Part shown: positions 62,098-64,000 of the stretch, piece by piece
Layout of the letters: every line of letters begins with the position of its first letter
How positions within the stretch are numbered: the first letter of the stretch is position 1
Notes under the pieces: model-generated
The model's input: only the letters and a program-made list of their open reading frames with translations
Databases searched by the model: none
Told to the model about the DNA's origin: nothing
Position numbers and translations under genes: made by a program
Origin: Thiodiazotropha sp040506705
GTDB taxonomy: Bacteria; Pseudomonadota; Gammaproteobacteria; Chromatiales; Chromatiaceae
Assembly (NCBI GenBank): GCA_040506705.1
Contig: JBEVWG010000013.1
Coordinates: 1-64,000 of the forward strand
Length of the DNA: 64,000 nucleotides
Direction: 5' to 3'

Positions 62098-64000
62098 GTA
62101 TCACCTCTTCCCAATAGATAGGGCGAAAACGATCACTCCACTCCGCCATCTTTTCGAGCCCAACAAGCAAATGTACTTTACGGCCGATGACTTGGGTACC
62201 ATCATTATCCTCACCAGGGAATACCAGCGTGGGTGAGGGGGGTATGCCAAGCATATTCAATGTGTGAGAGCGATTGCTGGTTGTGAGATTTGTATTACTG
62301 CCACCAGTGAAATTGATGACAGCGCTAGCATTGATCATATTAAGACCATAGATTCTTGCTGTACCATTCGCACCTCTTGCCTCGCAATCTCCGAGATCCT
62401 CTGCTCGAATAGCACTATAGGTGGTGAAATATACTCCATAGTCGTATAGAACCGCTTGAGAAAAGGATTTTTCTGAGGAGGAAAAATCCATGTACCAGCC
62501 GCCACTGGAGTCGACCAGAACATTTGCATTTTCAACAGCCGCAGATGTTGCGTTTTCCAGATCAGATTGGGTGACCGCAGTATAAGGGCTAGGAGTAAAC
62601 CATAGCGCTTGATCTTTGATCATGTAGAAGCGATCAGTGACGGAGTCATCCAGAGGGTCAGCGCGATTTCCTGAACCTATTAAGAGCGCAAGAAACTGAA
62701 CGCCACCTTTAGAATAATATCCAACTTGGGGGGAATTAAAGAATCGGCGGTAGTCGGTACTGCCAGCATTGATATCTGCGACTACACCACCTGTTCCTGC
62801 AGCTAAATCAACACGAATGATTCTTCCGGCGACATCTGCAGCATAGAGCCGATCGACGAGAGCATCGCCATCTAAATCTACGGTTTTGATATTGCTTGGA
62901 ATACTGTTGTTCATGTTGGCTACAGAAATGTCTCCCGAGCTCGAAATGGTAATTTCTTCTTCGCCAGTCATAGCGTTGACTACGTAAATTACATTGCCTT
63001 CGTCATCAGAAACCCGGCTGGTGGTGTCATCCTGATCCTCATCGTAACCGCCACCGAAAACCAGCACCTCTTTCTCAGTTCCATCGATGAGCATTTTTAC
63101 AAACAGTGGTTTTGACCAGGTTTGCCCTAATTGAGAAAAGTTGGTTTCCGAGTCAGATATCACTTTGACAAGAACAGGGTTAAGCTTATTGGTTACATTG
63201 AGGAGGTAGTACTTCTGCCCGCCGCGACGCATGCCAAAAATCAACATTCTTGAACCACCATCAGTGACGTAGGTTGTTAGTGGTCCATCCAAGCCATAAT
63301 AGGGAGTTGTAGAGTCGTTGTTGGTTTTAAGCGTGGCTATATTACCCAACAGGTCATCGGGCATGAAGGCCCATAGCTCATCGCCAGTATCTGCATCAAT
63401 GGCTTCAAGTACGCCTTCACTGGTTGGTAAGTAGACGACATCACCAGTTGCATAGTTGACAACTTCAGGTTGAGAATGGAACGGTGCACCCATGACGCCT
63501 TCATGGGATTCATCATTTGCATCGACAGGGGTGTAGTCCCATGTGATCCAGTCTAGTAGTGCAATTCGTTCATCATTTGATGCAACATTCATCATTGTAT
63601 TGGTGATGTTACTGTTATTCCGGCTGACTACATTAGTGGAATTAGAAAGAGGTAGTGCGGCATCAATGTTGGTGTAGAGGTTTCTTGTTCCGGTTGAGCC
63701 CATTTGCTCAGCCGCACCGCCTACCAAAACTTCACCACCATCAGCGGCGCTTGCCCAGAGATCTTGTGAGGAGATAAACTCATATGCCGCATTAACCACC
63801 GGATTGCCTAATGCATCGCGAAGTACGACATCGCCATCAACCACAGCAATGTTATAGCTCTTCAGATTTCCTTTCCAAAAGGTGGTTGCCGATGGTACAA
63901 ACAGAGGAATGTAAATGCGGTCACCGCTGATCGCAGCGTTGTCTGTATTAAAAGGGATGACTGGGGCAGTATAGGCATAGGGTATGTTCTCCAGAGCTTC
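62090..64000 (-). CDS. pilY1: PilY1 C-terminal part, cut by window edge
   Basis: 636 residues of a protein whose frame is open to the right edge, so the N-terminal part lies outside. The visible part is the PilY1 beta-propeller domain: FWKGNLKSYNI near the edge, YLPTSEGVLEAIDADTGDELWAFMP, and the calcium-binding loop DLDGDALVDRLYAADVAGRIIRVDL. PilY1 is the pilus-tip adhesin and regulator of extension/retraction, exposed with the minor pilins. The annotation is partial; the length of the missing part cannot be known. Confidence 0.92.
   Translation of the reverse strand, partial: EALENIPYAYTAPVIPFNTDNAAISGDRIYIPLFVPSATTFWKGNLKSYNIAVVDGDVVLRDALGNPVVNAAYEFISSQDLWASAADGGEVLVGGAAEQMGSTGTRNLYTNIDAALPLSNSTNVVSRNNSNITNTMMNVASNDERIALLDWITWDYTPVDANDESHEGVMGAPFHSQPEVVNYATGDVVYLPTSEGVLEAIDADTGDELWAFMPDDLLGNIATLKTNNDSTTPYYGLDGPLTTYVTDGGSRMLIFGMRRGGQKYYLLNVTNKLNPVLVKVISDSETNFSQLGQTWSKPLFVKMLIDGTEKEVLVFGGGYDEDQDDTTSRVSDDEGNVIYVVNAMTGEEEITISSSGDISVANMNNSIPSNIKTVDLDGDALVDRLYAADVAGRIIRVDLAAGTGGVVADINAGSTDYRRFFNSPQVGYYSKGGVQFLALLIGSGNRADPLDDSVTDRFYMIKDQALWFTPSPYTAVTQSDLENATSAAVENANVLVDSSGGWYMDFSSSEKSFSQAVLYDYGVYFTTYSAIRAEDLGDCEARGANGTARIYGLNMINASAVINFTGGSNTNLTTSNRSHTLNMLGIPPSPTLVFPGEDNDGTQVIGRKVHLLVGLEKMAEWSDRFRPIYWEEVIHD

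Overview
The window looks like a draft-genome contig from a gammaproteobacterium. The evidence is a PilS/PilR-controlled type IV pilus, SlmA, BamD, PII (GlnB-like), RluD, the yggS-proC-yggT-yggU cluster, the pilT-pilU pair, and a long AlgC with a membrane-anchored N-terminus. The order pilR-pilS ... bamD-rluD-pgeF, and thiO next to pilY1-pilE, matches the Pseudomonas aeruginosa pil chromosome region, but here the two halves lie about 54 kb apart. The many short palindromic repeats and the two TauE/SafE-type exporters would fit a Chromatiales-like sulfur-oxidising lineage; that placement is an inference and not proven by the sequence.

Layout. 0.2-6.5 kb, minus strand: the major pilin gene with a near-consensus sigma-54 promoter, a membrane-anchored sulfatase/phosphotransferase-fold protein, pilR, pilS and a small PP0621-type protein. 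6.7-19.2 kb, mostly plus strand: housekeeping genes nadE, PII, bamD (minus), rluD, pgeF, gcvR-like, def, a PlsC-type acyltransferase, ugd, a GNAT acetyltransferase and tex. 19.2-20.9 kb: a tandem array of a 317-bp unit that contains a 100-N assembly gap and runs into the 3' end of a LysE-family gene. 21-29 kb: a small secreted protein, rhlE, tRNA-Pro, ispB, mutM, and a DUF4340 plus Gld-like ABC transporter group. 29-43 kb: a lone hydantoinase A gene, rpmB-rpmG, radC, coaBC, algC, argB-slmA, a DUF4124 coiled-coil protein, a TSUP exporter, pyrE, an AmpG-like permease and a TauE/SafE membrane protein. 43-51 kb: DUF4426, a dynamin-like GTPase, yggU, yggT, proC and yggS, divergent from pilT and pilU.

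51-60 kb is a gene-sparse accessory stretch. It holds a conserved hypothetical, an ankyrin lipoprotein, a DUF1820 protein, an isolated NYN plus OST-HTH-type protein, a nitrobindin/FABP-like barrel next to an FMN reductase, a poly-glycine YD-like lipoprotein and a Bcr/CflA-type efflux permease. Several palindromic repeats sit between these genes, including a 127-bp element with 33-bp inverted arms. 60-64 kb: tRNA-Thr, thiO, pilE and the C-terminal part of pilY1, cut by the window edge.

How the genes connect. Three separate loci (pilA-pilR-pilS, pilT-pilU, pilE-pilY1) supply the pilin, its regulators, the retraction ATPases, a minor pilin and the tip adhesin. Most other genes are core metabolism and envelope functions. 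No CRISPR array, prophage, IS transposase or clear defence island is visible. The strongest unexplained signals are the repeat families: the 317-bp array that breaks the assembly, the GTAGGGTG-type palindromes, and the 38-bp TCGCCGGGTTAAT arms.
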